Virus record (IMG/VR): IMGVR_UViG_3300050133_000049 | Location: 1 to 39,271 of that record | Length of the DNA stretch: 39,271 bases | Source: a virus | Direction: 5' to 3' (one strand) | Shown here: piece by piece, positions 38,208 through 39,271 of the stretch | How positions within the stretch are numbered: the stretch's first letter is position 1 | Layout: each line of letters starts with the position of its first letter | The notes under the pieces: model-generated | What the model was told of the DNA's origin: nothing | The model's database searches: none | What the model saw: only the letters and a program-made list of their open reading frames with translations | Made by a program: the position numbers and the translations under genes

Positions 38208-39271
38208 CTAGTATCCTATCTGCCTTTTCCTGTTTGCTCACTAAAATTTGAACCTGCCTCTCCGATAAACTACCCTCCATAACGAGATGTTTAAACATCG
38301 TCTGTTCAGTTTGGCCTCTTCGGTGAATCCGATCCTCCATTTGCGTTATGTCACCGGGGACAAAAGAGCGCTCCGGGAAAATCATTAACCGGCTGGCTGT
38401 CATGGTGAATCCGACGCCGCCCGCGCCGATCGTACAAACTAGGATCGTGAATCCGGGATCGGTTTGAAACCAGTCGACGATCGCCTGCCGGGTTTTCGCT
38501 GGAACCTCCCCAGTGATCAACAGCGACTTGCTTCCGAAAGCGTCAGAAATTTTCTGTGCGACTTCTTTATGATAACAGGCAATTACGATTTTTTCATATT
38601 CCTCTAAATCCGACTCCACGATTTCAATACACGGCTCGACCATCGCTAACCCGACTTCCAGCATCTTCGTACTGAATCCGCCGAAATCGGTCTCGAGAAG
38701 TAATTCTTCGCGGCCTTTGGCGTACGCGTCGTATTCCTTCATCTGCTTATCGAGAACCTTCCGCAACGCCTTGCCCGGTTGGACTGGCACGATCATCCGC
38801 CGCTTCGGTTTAAGCTGCGGCATGATGTCGGCCTTGAGGCGCCGAATCATGAATTTCTCGCGCATGTACTCCTGCAACTCCTGTTCGTTCTCGCAGCCGT
38901 CCCATATCCAGCCTACGTGCACCATCGCGCATCCGGTGATTTCCTGCAGGCCACAATAGCGCTTGGCGAACCTGTACCAATCTGAGCCCAGGCCCGCCGG
39001 GTCCATAACTTGAATCAGGTTCCACAATTCCTTCGGCTTACCGTTCAGCGTTGGCGTGCCGGTCAAGCAGATTTGGCGACGGCAAGGAATCGGGGTCACG
39101 CGCTCTACAATTTTCTTGGTGGTACTGTCTCGGCGAATGCCGCCCCACGTCTCGCGCGTGCGATCGGCCTTCTTAGACTTCAGCTTATGGACTTCATCGA
39201 TGATCATCAAATCCCATGGTTGGGCGCGCAACGGAGCCCGGTAGGCCTTCAAAATTTCATAATTTACTATA
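38191..39271 (-). CDS. SNF2-type DEAD-like helicase, 3' part (start outside window)
   Basis: At least 360 residues, open at the right edge. The visible part starts after the Walker A motif: VNYEILKAYR, then LMIIDEVHKLKS (motif II), CLTGTPTLN (III), IGAGGVGFTMTASRLMIF (V) and DRIHRRGQTEQTMF (VI). This is the SNF2 family ATPase layout, with the HRxGQ hallmark. Phage SNF2 helicases are thought to assist DNA replication or recombination by translocating on duplex DNA. The TTG at 39252 is internal and not the true start. It probably leads into replication genes beyond the window. Confidence 0.9.
   Translation of the reverse strand, partial: IVNYEILKAYRAPLRAQPWDLMIIDEVHKLKSKKADRTRETWGGIRRDSTTKKIVERVTPIPCRRQICLTGTPTLNGKPKELWNLIQVMDPAGLGSDWYRFAKRYCGLQEITGCAMVHVGWIWDGCENEQELQEYMREKFMIRRLKADIMPQLKPKRRMIVPVQPGKALRKVLDKQMKEYDAYAKGREELLLETDFGGFSTKMLEVGLAMVEPCIEIVESDLEEYEKIVIACYHKEVAQKISDAFGSKSLLITGEVPAKTRQAIVDWFQTDPGFTILVCTIGAGGVGFTMTASRLMIFPERSFVPGDITQMEDRIHRRGQTEQTMFKHLVMEGSLSERQVQILVSKQEKADRILDENST

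Noticed and set aside
1-39271. CRISPR array
   Set aside because: No set of short direct repeats with regular unique spacers was seen on either strand.

Overview
The window looks like about 39 kb of a temperate tailed phage (or prophage) genome with a short-tailed, T7-like virion plan. Evidence: a run of plus-strand virion genes in the order major capsid protein, fibre-like proteins, paired tail-adaptor-like proteins, a very large tail protein, a fibre and T7 gp13/gp14/gp15-like internal virion proteins, followed by a tyrosine integrase and a minus-strand block of small non-structural genes. Both ends are open: the capsid gene starts left of the window and an SNF2-type helicase runs off the right edge. 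The host cannot be named. Strong Shine-Dalgarno sites, TTGACA-type promoters with 17-base spacers and a tmRNA tag ending LALAA point to an ordinary sigma70-type bacterium with moderate GC, perhaps from soil.

Region 1 (1-3.3 kb): the capsid gene is split by three group I introns. The first carries a LAGLIDADG endonuclease, the second an HNH endonuclease, and the third has no ORF. A free-standing GIY-YIG endonuclease follows. Region 2 (3.3-26.7 kb): virion genes, interrupted by another HNH endonuclease, a complete IS200/IS605-type element (TnpA plus the RNA-guided nuclease TnpB) and a homing-endonuclease-like ORF. The 1354-residue tail protein contains an inserted DUF3494 (ice-binding-type) domain. 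Region 3 (26.7-30.1 kb): a complete phage-encoded tmRNA with its own promoter, an HNH endonuclease fused in frame onto a small gene, a glycosyltransferase, and the integrase on the opposite strand. Region 4 (30.1-39.3 kb, minus strand): a tightly packed operon of small proteins, many joined by ATGA or TAATG stop/start overlaps. It includes DUF4031, several zinc-ribbon microproteins, a cyclic-phosphate-processing receiver (cREC) protein, two SprT-like metalloproteases (one with a signal peptide), a Thg1-like nucleotidyltransferase, a SWIM zinc-finger protein, a MazG-like pyrophosphohydrolase, a second type of HNH protein and the SNF2 helicase.

Three things stand out. First, the mobile-gene load is very high: five recognisable homing-type nucleases, one more likely one, three introns and one TnpB element. 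Second, two unrelated homing endonuclease genes share a leader whose hairpin loop is perfectly complementary to the downstream Shine-Dalgarno region, with compensatory differences in both the stem and the loop pairing. This is a candidate undescribed RNA switch. Third, a tmRNA, a Thg1-like enzyme and a cREC protein occur together, which could form an RNA-repair and ribosome-rescue set (inference).
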